The notes below the pieces were generated by a model. The model saw nothing but the letters and a program-made list of their open reading frames with translations, had not been told where the DNA came from and ran no database searches. The translations under genes were made by a program, and so were the position numbers. A stretch of 64,000 bases of DNA from Hevea brasiliensis (lineage: Eukaryota; Streptophyta; Magnoliopsida; Malpighiales; Euphorbiaceae). Within the stretch, counting starts at the first letter, position 1. The number at the start of each line of letters is the position of its first letter. This document shows positions 24,256-34,841 of this stretch, piece by piece. Location: NCBI RefSeq assembly GCF_030052815.1, contig NC_079510.1:33433823-33497822 (forward strand). The letters are read 5' to 3'.

Positions 24256-25160
24256 CTATCTTTTGGATATCCAACAAATTGACCTTTTACGATCGGTCTC
24301 CAATTTATCAGTGTTCAGCTTTTTGATATAAGCTGGACAACCCCAAATCTTAACATGCTTAAGACTTGGTTTTCTTCCATGCCATATCTCATAAGGTGTG
24401 GAAGAAACTGATTTTGATGGAATCCTATTCAGAATATACAAAGCTGATTCTAATGCAAATCCCCAAAAGGAGATTGGCATATCAGTATAGCTCATCATAC
24501 TACGTACCATATCCAATAGGGTACGATTTCTCCTTTCAGATACACCATTCAGTTGTGGTGTTCCTAGAGGAGTCAGCTGAGAAACAATGCCATGCTCTCT
24601 CAAGTATTCATCAAATTCAGTACTCAAATATTCACCTCCATGATCTGATCGAAGAGCTTTAATACTCTTTCCTGTTTGATTTTCTACTTCAGATTTAAAT
24701 TCTTTGAACTTTTCAAAAGATTCATGTTTGTATTTCATCAAATACAAATACCCAAACCTTGATTTATCATCATTAAAGGTAATAAAATAATGAAAGCCCC
24801 CTCTAGCCATTTCTTTAAATGGACCACATACATCACTATGTATTAGCTCCAAAATATTTTCAGCTCTTAGCCCCTGTCCAACAAAGGGTGATCTAGTCAT
24901 TTTGCCACAAGGCAAGATTCACAAGTTGGAGTAGGCTCAGAGTCCAATAAGGATAGAATCCCCATTTTCTCCAATTTTGTAATCCTATCTTCTGCAACAT
25001 GACATAACCTTAAGTGCCAAATATATTTTGAACTTGAGTTGTTTTTCACCACGGCATTGCTTTCATTTAGATTGCTATACTCTGGCCAGTGGAAACACTT
25101 TCTTACTGGTAATGGAAACACTTTCTTGTTGGCAGTGGAAACACTTTCCTTTGCCTTCAT
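24256..25160 (-). pseudogene. Element D integrase, broken by frameshifts
   Basis: 25160-24897 encodes the pre-integrase zinc region with HLRLCH and CESCLVAK (HHCC). 24915-24256, in another frame, encodes the catalytic core with the DDE residues in ELIHSDVCGP, ALRSDHGGEY and NGVSERRNRT, followed by TPYEIWHGRKPSLKHVKIWGC. One frameshift lies near 24900-24915 and one near 24300. Three short repeats of GGAAACACTTTC at about 25084-25150 lie within the N-terminal part. Confidence 0.85.
25084..25150. repeat. Three ~27-bp repeats around GGAAACACTTTC
   Basis: Three copies of TGGAAACACTTTC with similar spacers (CTTACTGGTAA, CTTGTTGGCAG) within the element D gag-integrase junction. An expansion in the coding region, probably neutral in this dead copy. 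Confidence 0.7.
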
Positions 25161-25187
25161 CAGCTTTAGTCTTCCTTTTCTGTTTAG

Positions 25188-25850
25188 CTATTTTCTTAGA
25201 AGGACCCAGAATCGAGGTTTCTTTTTCTTATTGCCCTTCTTCTTGTTGGACTTTCCAGCAGAAGAAGATGCAACCAAAGCTACCTCTTTTCCTTTATTAC
25301 CTGGCATATTCTTTTGGGCAATAACCAGCATGTTGAGTAAACCAGCTAAGGTGCATTCCTGTTTAGTCATATGAAATTTTGTCACAAAATTCCCAAAAGA
25401 CTCAGGAAGGGACTGAAGGATCAAATCCGTCTGTAGTTGGAAATCCATGTTGAAGTCAAGATGTTCCAACTGCTCAATCAGCCAAATCATCTTGTGGACA
25501 TGATCCCCAACATTCTGTCCCTCAGACATCCTCATACGGAATAGATGTCTAGATATCTCATACCTAGCATTCCTGCTTTGCTCACCATACATCTCTTGTA
25601 GGTGAAGGAGGATCTCACTCGCACTCTGCATGTTCTCATGTTGCTTCTGTAACTCATTACTCATGGAAGCAAGCATGTAACACTTAGCTCTCATATCATG
25701 CTCCTTCCACTTGTCCAAAGTTTCATGTTCCTCTTGTGTGGCCTCTGGAGGTAAGGGACCAAGAACATTTGAATCTAGAACATATCCTATATGTTCAAGG
25801 TTCAGGACAAGTTTCAAATTTCTTAGCCAATCGAGACATTAGGTCCTGTC
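25188..25850 (-). pseudogene. Element D gag (UBN2/copia-type), broken
   Basis: Frame 25817-25188 encodes a copia gag of the UBN2 type (EILLHLQEMYGEQSRNARYE and LPESFGNFVTKFHM are typical), ending in a Lys-rich tail. The upstream codons for LTGPN and DWLRNLK-like sequence lie at about 25818-25880 in a shifted frame, so the true N-terminus is broken. No CCHC knuckle is seen before the frame is lost. Confidence 0.8.
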
Positions 25851-26114
25851 AACCTATTGTGATCAAGTATGCTTGCAAGGATATTGGATGGTGGTGGTTG
25901 TTTTGTGATCATTTTTATCGAGAAAATTAAGCTGAGAAAATAACCAGATTAATTAGTAAATGTATCATGTAATTAACCAAAATGATTATGGTCTTTTAAT
26001 CAAATTGGTCCTCCCACTAACTTAGCGAATCCTACACTTCCAAAGTAGAAAACGGAAATCCTAGTTGGATGGATTTCTAGTGGGTGATTGAATTCTTATA
26101 ATTCTATTGATCAT

Positions 26115-26329
26115 CCTCAGGTACATCCATTATTGGAATTACAATAAACTATAAGTGAGCAACTCTTTGCCCATCACATCTCATGTGAGGTTCAATCCTT
26201 TACCTAGCCCCTAATGCTCAAAATCTCAGGTACATCCATTATTGACTTATCTTGCATTAGTTAAGTTGATCCCATTGAGCCAGTAATTATGCAAATAATT
26301 TTAATGTCCTCAGGTACATCCAATATTGG
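26115..26329. repeat. Three spaced copies of a ~20-bp motif in the D leader
   Basis: CTCAGGTACATCCATTATTG at 26116-26135 and 26225-26244 and, with one change, 26309-26328. Spacing about 109 and 84 bases. Role unknown. Confidence 0.8.
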
Positions 26330-27104
26330 CCACTAAACCATTTACATATTTACAACATCTCATGCTTAACAATTATTCTTAAGAAAATCTCTTAAATAAA
26401 TTGCATCTTATGCAACTATTTAAAATTTCTTAAAATAATTGCCCCAATGGAGGCCCTATGTTATAATTACTTTAATTATAGCATTTCCAACTTAATCATT
26501 TGTTTAGAAGATTTTATGGTCATTCTATTTACTATTAAGGTCTCACTTTGCACATTATCCATTTAGCATGCATATATCATATAATTGCATACATTCCCAT
26601 ACATCTCATGCATTCATGGATAAGTAGTAAATATGGTATGATCATGGACTTTCTAAGGGATTCAATTCTGAGCCACCAAGAATCGAATCAGGGCACTCCT
26701 AGGTGCATTTCATTCATTCATTTTACAAGAGTTGCTGAAGGAGTACATAATCAACACTTGATCTTGAATTCCTCCCACTGGTCCCACCAATATTCTTGAC
26801 CTCCTTGAACTTCTTGCAATCCAATATTACATAGTAATCCTTGGCATACCAAGGCGAATTTACAAGAACTTAAATAAATGAAATTACAACCCAAAAATTA
26901 TTACAAACTTAATAATACATGCCCAAAATAAATTAAAATAAATTAATTAATTTACAATCCCAAAGAAACATAAAAGAAATAAATCCAATCACATTGGTCT
27001 TTTATAGTCCATGATCATCCATCATGCATATCACTATTTAACAATTAAATAAAACATACATACTTAAATTAAATTGAATATCTCATATTCAACTTAAAAA
27101 TTCA

Positions 27105-27440
27105 GATTTGAATATGATTCAAATAAATTTAAAAATTCATATTTGAATCTCATTCAAACAAATTTAAAAATTCAGATTTGAATCACATTCAAACAACTTT
27201 AAAAATTCAGATTTGAATCACATTCAAACATTTTTAAAAAAATCAGATTTGAATCACATTCAAATATTTTTTAAAAAATCAGATCTAAATTTTATTCAAT
27301 CAATTTTAAAAAATCAGATTTAAATATGATTCAAACAACATTAAAAATTCAGATTTGAATCACATTCAAACAACTTTTAAAATTCAGATTTGAATCACAT
27401 TCAAACAATTTTTAAAATTCTGATTTGAATCATAATTTAA
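27105..27440. repeat. ~35-bp minisatellite with inverted repeat TTTGAAT-N3-ATTCAAA, D leader
   Basis: About ten units of 33-37 bp. A typical unit is AATTCAGATTTGAATCACATT followed by CAAACAATTTTAAA. Each good unit contains TTTGAAT and its reverse complement ATTCAAA separated by three bases, so each could form a small stem. Units near 27282 and 27420 are degenerate. Not coding and not a CRISPR: there are no unique spacers. Confidence 0.85.
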
Positions 27441-27683
27441 TTGTGTGATAAAAATTCTAATTAAACAATTTAATTAGACATAAAATGGATCTTAAATCAT
27501 ACAACAATTGCACATTCACCATCCATTTACCTTTGCACACCAATGTGATGCATCAACCATACACACCATGGTGTTCATCATTTGTGCCGCAACTTTGACT
27601 TTGCAACCAGCAATAAACTCTTGATCTCATGATCAAACACACAATTAAATCATATAAACATCAATCTAAATGGAAAATATAGT

Positions 27684-27696
27684 GGCTCTGATACCA
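27684..27696 (-). other. Element D primer-binding site (tRNA-iMet)
   Basis: On the minus strand TGGTATCAGAGCC, two bases after the 5' LTR end, complementary to the 3' end of initiator tRNA-Met, the usual copia primer. Confidence 0.85.
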
Positions 27697-27698
27697 AT

Positions 27699-29800
27699 TG
27701 AAGGCAGGCGTGAAAAACACCAGTTTATACCATTGAATTCAAAAATTTTCACCTAGGGTCACATGCATCATGCAAGATTTATTTTTATCTATTTGATTTC
27801 AATGATAAACAACATATTAAAACTCTTTTAATATGTTTTTGGATCTGTATTTGCCATTTAAGATTTTAAAATTAATCAGATTAATTTTAGAACCCTAGAT
27901 TAAATCAAGAACGATTACACTAACCTCTTGATGCACTGCAGCGTGTCTGCGCCTTTGAGATTCGTCTTCAGGACACCAGAGGTTGTCCCTCTAGCTTGTC
28001 CACACCAAGAACACCTATGGCAGCCCTTGAATAGCTTCTAAAGCTTTTTCTATTAATTAGAAAATCAAGTTCTGCCTTTTAAGAGATTAAAGATGTAAAC
28101 AGGACACTAGAAACAATTTCTAGTGTTCTTAATTCAAGAGATTGATGGCTAATCTCTTTGAATTGATGAGAGATGAAGAAGAAGAGAAGAAAACCCTCAA
28201 AGTGGCGTGACAAAGGAGTGTGGCTTCTGGTTGTGATTTATTTTCTCATAACAACACTTAAATAGCTAGGTTAACACATTAAACCCTTGCCACATGTCAC
28301 CCTTTGATTAGCTCTAGGTTTAAGTGACCCAATCACATTGTGCCAAGTGTCAAACCTATATTTAATCTTGATTTTAATCATCTTACATGATTAAAAAACA
28401 TTTGGCAAGCTTATGTGTAATCCCAAGTGTCACCATCTCATGGTGCCACGTGTCACACTGCAAAATGACCAAAATGCTCCTGTGTCTTAATTTTGAGTTC
28501 TCAACCCAAAATAATTATTTTTCTTCTTCTAATTAATTTATATCAAATATAAATTAATTAATTAATCTCTATTAATTAATTTCTCATTAATTAAATTCAT
28601 ATTTAAACACTTTAAATATAAATTTAACTTATATTATACATCCAATAATCTAGATTTGGTTTCAAGTCATGCTAGAGACTTTGCAATCTTATTGCAAACC
28701 AAACCTATTTAATTAATCAATTTAAACTCTTTAATTAATTAATTAAATCATATTTAATTAGGTGATAACTTGTGTATGTGTGTGACATACTAGGCTCATC
28801 ACTAATTGGCAATGAGACATGATATCAACTCTTAATATCATCAGAACTCTTTTTTACCATAAATGATTTCTCTAAATCATTTTATGAACCTCATAGACCA
28901 TGTTTAACACCTAGCATAGCATGCCATGGCCACCCAATTAGTAATAAGTTTACCTTAAATGAACCTATAATCATATGTTACCATGCACTAGAATCTCTCT
29001 GTTACAAAATCCCAACTCAAGCTGGAGTCATGGTTTATGTCAAACTCCATTTGCTATGAATATTATGTTCTCTTTTAATTCCAGTTCTTGATTAAAAAGA
29101 TTTTCTCATCAGAAACTCTTTTCTAAATAAATCTATCTGTCCTGGCTAGGAACTTGAAACATCAAGAACAATTAAATGAACATAGGATTTATCTCTATTT
29201 ACTTAGAGGAACAGATTCCATCTTGATCAACACCTACCTCCATATATAACTAGTAGGAGCCAACAGATGCCCATATACCCATACACAGTACAAGTATGAA
29301 AGCAGTATCAAACTCAAACTACCTATATACAAGATAACTGTGCTATCTCAGGTCTAAAGATTATATGCACTGATATGATTTATGACAAAACATTGACAAG
29401 AGTAAACTCCATGTGCTTGTCATAAGTGTCACTGGTTCGGCCTACTTATCATTTATAAGTGCCTATCATGTTTGTTATATGGCATGAGACTCACCATTCC
29501 ATCTTATTTATATCTCATATAAATAACTTAGGAACAAACATGAATACAATCTTTCTGGATAAGTCATGTCCTTATTATGAAGTATCCTCGATTGTGAACC
29601 TATTTATGATACTTTGTGCAAGAAATATTGTCACTCATATTCTTAACAACTTAAGAATAATATTTCTAACAAAATATCAATGGACCTTTTCTATTACACA
29701 TAAATATATTATATAAATAGAAAAGTGGAAATGCCTTTTATTAATAAAAATATGTACAAGATACATACTAAATGATATCCTCTAGGGCATACTACTAACA
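27699..29800 (-). repeat. Element D 5' LTR
   Basis: 2102 bp, TG...CA, pairs with 19079-21182. Followed on the right by the AGAAA target-site copy and the resumed B RT gene. Confidence 0.9.
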
Positions 29801-31925
29801 AGAAAAATCCTTGATAAAGCGTCTGTAGAACCCGGCATGCCCTAGAAAACTTCGAATTCCTTTGACATTAGTAGGAGGAGCCATCTTTTCTATCACTTTA
29901 ACCTTGGCTTTATCAACCTCTATTCCTCTGTTAGACACCAAATGTCTAAGCACTATCCCTTCCTGAACCATGAAATGACACTTTTCCCAGTTTAACACAA
30001 GGTTAGTATCTGCACATCGCTGTAAAACTTTAGAAAGGTTAGCTAAGCATATGTCAAATGAAGATCCATAAACAGAAAAGTCATCCATAAAAACCTCCAT
30101 TATATCTTCAATGAAATCTGAGAAGATTGCCATCATGCGCCTTTGAAAAGTGGTTGCGCCTTTGAAAAGTGGCTGGTGCATTACACAACCTAAATGGCAT
30201 CCTCCTATAAGCAAAGGTTCCATATGGACAAGTAAAAGTGGTTTTCTCTTGATCATTTGGATCGATAGGGATTTGAAAAAATCCTGAATACCCATTCAAA
30301 TAGCAAAAATAAGAATGCCTAGTCAGTCTTTCTAGCATTTGATCAATGAAGGGAAGTGGAAAATGATCTTTTCTGGTGGCAATATTTAATTTTCTGTAAT
30401 CTATGCACATTCGCCAACTAGTCACTGTTCTGGTGGGAATTAATTCATTATTTTCATTTTTTACCACTGTCATTCCACCCTTTTTTGGGACAACATGTAC
30501 TGGGCTCGCCCAAGTACTGTCTGAGATAGGATATATGATCCCTGCATCAAGTAACTTCAAAATTTCCTTTTTAACAACTTTTTTCATATTTGGGTTCAAC
30601 CTCATCTGGTGTTCAATGGATGGCTTACAATTTTCTTCCAAAATAATTCTGTGCATGCAAAAGTGTGGACTTATTCCCTTAATGTCATCTATGGTATATC
30701 CTAAAACTTTCCTAAATTGCCTCAACACTCTTAACAACTTATCAACCTCTAAAGTACTCAAGTTTGCATTTACAATTACTGGATAAGTGTTATTAGTGCC
30801 AAGAAATTCAGACCTGAGCTGAGAAGGAAGTTGCTTAAGTTCTACCTTAGGTGCATCTTCTTCCTTGAATGATGGTTGCTTAGATTCAACTTTTTCCTTT
30901 TGTGTGAGTTGAAAAACTGAAGCAGAAATGAATAGTGGACTACCCTCTAAATGTTGAGCATATGCAGCCACATGAGGGTTGCCATAATCTATGCTTCCTC
31001 CATGAACTAAGCAATTTTCAAGTGGATCTTCTGGATATCTCTTTTTGAAGTGTTCTTCAACCAGCTTATCAATGATATCAATTCTCAAACAAGTATCAGC
31101 TTCAGAATGATGCTTCTTCATAGTGTTATTAATATTGAAAACCAATTGATCTTCACCAACTCTAAGAGTCAATTTTTCTCCCTTAACATCAATCAATGCT
31201 CCTGCTGTAGCTAGAAAGGGTCTTCCTAAGATAATTGGGATATTAGAATCCTCTTCCATGTCCAAGATGACGAAGTCAACAGGTATATAGAACTTCCCAA
31301 CCTTCAGAGGCACATTCTCCAAAATCCCTTCAGGATACTTAATTGATCTGTCAGCTAATTGAAGAGAAATGTGGGTTGGCTTAAGATCTACCATATTGAG
31401 CTTCTCATAAATGGAGAGGGGCATAAGGCTAACACTAGCCCCTAAATCACATAAAGCTTTTGTAGAACATGATTCCCCAATATGGCATGGAATTGAAAAA
31501 CTCTCTGGATCCTTGAGCTTTGGAGGAAGCTTCCTTTGGAGGATAACACTGCATTCTTCTGTCAAAGCTACAGTTTCATAGTCTTCAAGTTTCCTCTTGT
31601 TTAAGAGAATTTCTTTTAAGAATTTTGCATAAGAGGGCATTTGTGAAAGAGCATCAATAAAAGGAACATTTATGTAAAGCTTCTTCAAAACCTCTAAGAA
31701 CTTTCCAATGCTTATCAAGCTTGGCTTTTTGAAATCTTTGTGGAAAGGGAAGTTATGACTTGTAAGGCTCTGGAGGTATATACTTCTCTTCCTTCTCTTT
31801 AATTTTCTCTTTACATTTTTCTGCACTTTCTTTCTCACTTTCTTGTTTTTCACTCTCATCAGTTTTTTTCTCATTTTCTCTCTTCTCACTATTTTCACTT
31901 TTTTCATTTTTTTCACTCTTCTCAT
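29801..31925 (-). pseudogene. Element B pol, 5' part (protease and RT), frameshifted
   Basis: A 605-codon frame (31925-30108) holds the aspartic protease (CDLGASVSLMPLSIYEKL, then VILDMEED and ILGRPFLATAGALIDVKG) and RT up to RRMPF and NAPATFQR. A 19-bp tandem duplication at 30136-30173 then shifts the frame. The rest of the palm, with VFMDDFSVYG and EKCHFMVQEGIVL, is read in the next frame (30108-29801). The N-terminal basic run of the 605-codon frame is an artefact of another frameshift near 31760-31920; the true frame there is that of gag. RT is interrupted after DFS by element D. Confidence 0.85.
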
Positions 31926-32738
31926 TATTTACAACCTTCCCACTTCTTAAAGTAATAGCTTGACACTGCTCTCTTGGGTTTTCTGGTTGACTTGGAAGTT
32001 TTCCAAAAGACTTGGTACCTGAGGAAGATGCTTGTTGTGCAATCTGATTTTCCAACATTCTGTTATGTGTTTGCATCTGTTCTAGCCTTACTTTCATCTC
32101 TCTCATCTTCTCATCATGCTTAGTTTGGTTAGCAAGAATCTGTTGTAACAAAGCTTCTGTAATAGAACTTTGCTCTTGCTGTTTTGGTGGAGGTGTAGGA
32201 TTCATGTTTCTCTGTTGAAAATTAGGCAATGGTTGCCTGTTTTGCTGATATGGAATTTTTTGTTGTTGTTGTGGTTGAAGATTCTGATTTGGGACTTGAC
32301 TTTGCTGATTTTCCCATGAAAAGTTGGGATGATTCCTCCAAGTTGGATTATAAGTTTGAGAGTAAGGATTCCCCATTTGTTTGTTTCCATAATTACCAAC
32401 ATATGCAGCTTGCTCTCCATAGTCTACTCCACAGCTGGTAATTCCTTCTGCATAAGCAACTTATTGTGAACTTCCAGATGATGATGATGAACTAATCAAC
32501 ATACTTAAATCTTCCATCTTCTTAGCCAAAACATTTGTAAGTGCATCAAACTTTGCATTAATCATGTTGAATGGATCAAGGTCATACAATCTAGCAGCTT
32601 GCCTCTTTTGAGTTGGAGCTGTTCCTCTTGGACTACTCCAAAGATGAGTATTCTTTGCAATTTTCTCCAATAGCTCATAAGCTTCATCTTCATCCTTCAT
32701 AATAAATTCTCCTCCTGTTTGAGCATCAATAATCCCTC
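31753..32738 (-). pseudogene. Element B gag, 3' part
   Basis: Continues the gag of 44189-44953 across element C: TPAIR on one side and IIDAQTGGEF on the other. After ELLEKIAKNTHLW it has a TAA at 32461-32463 in place of a likely Gln codon, then the same frame encodes a Gln/Asn/Pro-rich stretch, a short coiled coil (MREMKVRLEQMQTHNRMLENQIAQQ is its core, shown here only in part: EQMQTHNRMLENQ) and a Lys/Glu-rich linker ending PPEPY. The frame is lost near 31753. Element E has the same order. Confidence 0.8.
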
Positions 32739-34213
32739 TGATGTCCCAAAATATGTCCAAGAGGGGGGGGGGGTGAATTGGACTTTAAAAACAATTTCGG
32801 TTCTTGCTCAAAACCTTTGAAAATTGCAGCTAGGTTCAACTCAACTGACTAATGTGAAATATGAACAATACAACTCTATTGACAAGTTGATTCAAAGTTA
32901 GGCTATATGCAATCGATAATCTTGATCTAACAAATTATATCGGCATTCACAGAGATATCGAGATTCGAATACGTTTTTAACACGACAGAGCAGTATACCA
33001 TATATACTAACTGACAGCAGATCAAACAACAAGCAGATTAAATCATATATCAGCAGATTTAGCAGTAAACTAATTTTCTCAGTTTGCAGCAAGGTTAACA
33101 GCAAATGGCCTCAACTTTCATATCAGCAAAAGCATATCAATCATAAAGTTAAAATGCATAAATGTAAAGAGCAAGGGTTGAGAAAATGAACACTGAAATT
33201 TTTATAGTGGTTCGGCTCAACTAGCCCACATCCACTCTCTCAAAGATCCCACTTTGAGTCTTCACTTCACTATTCTTCTCTTTTAAAGGCAAGAGACAAA
33301 AGCCCTTTACAAATCTTCTCACCAAAGCTTTTACAAGTAGCTTCACACTTCTACCAAGTGTTATCCCAAACACTTTATCACAATCAAGCTTCAATAGGTG
33401 CTTGAATGACCTCTCATAAATGATAATAATGTGTTTAAAACTCACTCTCACTCAATAAAACAGAATCTATAAAGAAGAGATGAGTAAATAAGCCAATGAA
33501 GAGCAATAAAACACTTTGAGCACTTTGAATGAAAGCTTTTATGATTTTGAACAGTGGGGAGACTTTCATTAAGTGCAAAATGGCCAAAGGTAGGTGTATT
33601 TATAGCTTTGGAACATTTTTTACCGTTTGGAAACTCATTTGAACGTTACAGTTACGAATTTCAAGAAAATACCCGTTATTTTGTTGTTTTCTGCGATGTT
33701 GTGCAGAGTTGAGACAGTTAGCATACTGGAGAAAATAGCAAACCAGTTAGCATACTAAAATAAGTAGCAAACCAGTTAGCATACCAGGAAAACTTTTCTG
33801 CATAACTTTCAAAACTATAAAACTTTACACCAAATCATAGTCAAATACTTTTAGGCCAATAATGATATTTAAAAGAAAAATCTTTTGAGAGATTGAAAAT
33901 AAGTATCATTGACTTTTACTCCTCAATTCTTTTCACAAGTAATCCTAAAAATAAAACTTAACTTCTATACTATATGTACCTTCAAATTTGATTTTCAATG
34001 AAGCCTTGGAAGGTAACCTTTTCTTCTTTTATCTCCTTTGATTCGTCCTGTGTTATCTTTAAAATGTCATCATTTCTTCAGAAGCACGAATCCATCATGA
34101 AATCTTGTGTCTTTTTCTTTGAGATGCATAACACTTAAAACAATGTTAGTTTGATTCTAGTTGAATTTTGGTATCATCAAAATCTATGCTCCTTTGAGCT
34201 TGTGGGGTCAACA
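32739..34213 (-). repeat. Element C 3' LTR
   Basis: 1475 bp, starts TGATGTCCCAAAATATG and ends GGGGTCAACA. Minus-strand TATA box TATAAATA at 33597-33604. Poly-G run of about 13 at 32763. A cluster of unusual differences from its partner lies at about 32800-32985. The 76-residue minus frame at 33221-33451 is identical in the other LTR and is not treated as a gene. Confidence 0.9.
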
Positions 34214-34228
34214 ATCTCCCCCTTTTTG
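34214..34228 (-). other. Element C polypurine tract
   Basis: Minus strand CAAAAAGGGGGAGAT, directly before the 3' LTR. A second AAAAAGGGGGAGAAAATG-like tract occurs at about 34600-34615, as in Sireviruses with multiple tracts. Confidence 0.75.
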
Positions 34229-34841
34229 ATGATGACAAAACTCAATTGAATCACCATGTAAATATTAATAAGTGTGAGTATATGTATGAATGTATATGTG
34301 AGAATAACTCCCCCTATGTATGTGCTTATATCAACAATTAATCACAAATAACTCCCCCTTAATAATTTCAATGAAATATTCATAAGCATTTTCTTAAGGA
34401 GTCAAGTGTGACTAAAGATACTAACTAAATATGCACAATATGCACACTAATCACAAATTGTATATCATTCACAAGTTATATCAACAATATGCACACCATA
34501 AAGTTATATCAACAATATACTAATCACAAACTATATCAACCACAAGTAATCACAAACTATATCAACCACAAGTTATATCAACAAGATTACTCATTCATTT
34601 TCTCCCCCTTTTTGTCAGCATCAAAAGATAATGGGAGAAATCATGCACATGTGTATAAATCCAAAGTCAGTTTAAGTGCAGTGAATAAATAGTCAAAACA
34701 GTAACTAATATAGCAAACTAATTTAAAGTTCAGAAAAACTAAAAGTAGCAAACTAAGTAGCAAACTAAGTAGCAAACTAAGAGACAGACTGTTAGACAAA
34801 ATTCAATCAGTAAACATGCAGTATGGTTGTTTATCCTTTTA

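Larger units (their letters stand above)
25940..27683 (-). other. Element D leader (5' untranslated region)
   Basis: 1.7 kb between the Met primer-binding site and gag, with no gene. It holds three dispersed copies of CTCAGGTACATCCATTATTG (26115, 26225, 26308) and a 35-bp minisatellite (27105-27440). Confidence 0.65.
19079..29800 (-). mobile_element. Element D: Ty1/copia retrotransposon (TNT1/Angela-like) inserted in B pol
   Basis: 10.7 kb with 2.1-kb LTRs and a perfect 5-bp target-site duplication, AGAAA at 19074-19078 and 29801-29805. The minus-strand order is 5' LTR, Met primer-binding site, long leader with repeats, gag, integrase, RT, RNase H, polypurine tract, 3' LTR, the copia order (integrase before RT). 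Its LTRs differ at roughly one to two positions per 100 by eye, so the insertion is fairly recent. It is interrupted by the TRIM array at 21881-23055. Long LTRs and the gag type suggest the Angela/Tork group; lineage not certain. Confidence 0.9.

Noticed and set aside
27105..27440. CRISPR-like array
   Set aside because: Direct repeats without unique spacers, in a plant retroelement leader; a minisatellite.
31760..31925. Highly basic N-terminus of the 605-codon frame in element B
   Set aside because: It is the wrong frame of the Lys/Glu-rich gag linker, caused by a frameshift; not a nuclear-localisation domain.
33221..33451. 76-residue minus frame present identically at 43196-43426
   Set aside because: Same place in both LTRs of element C; a chance frame near the transcription start.
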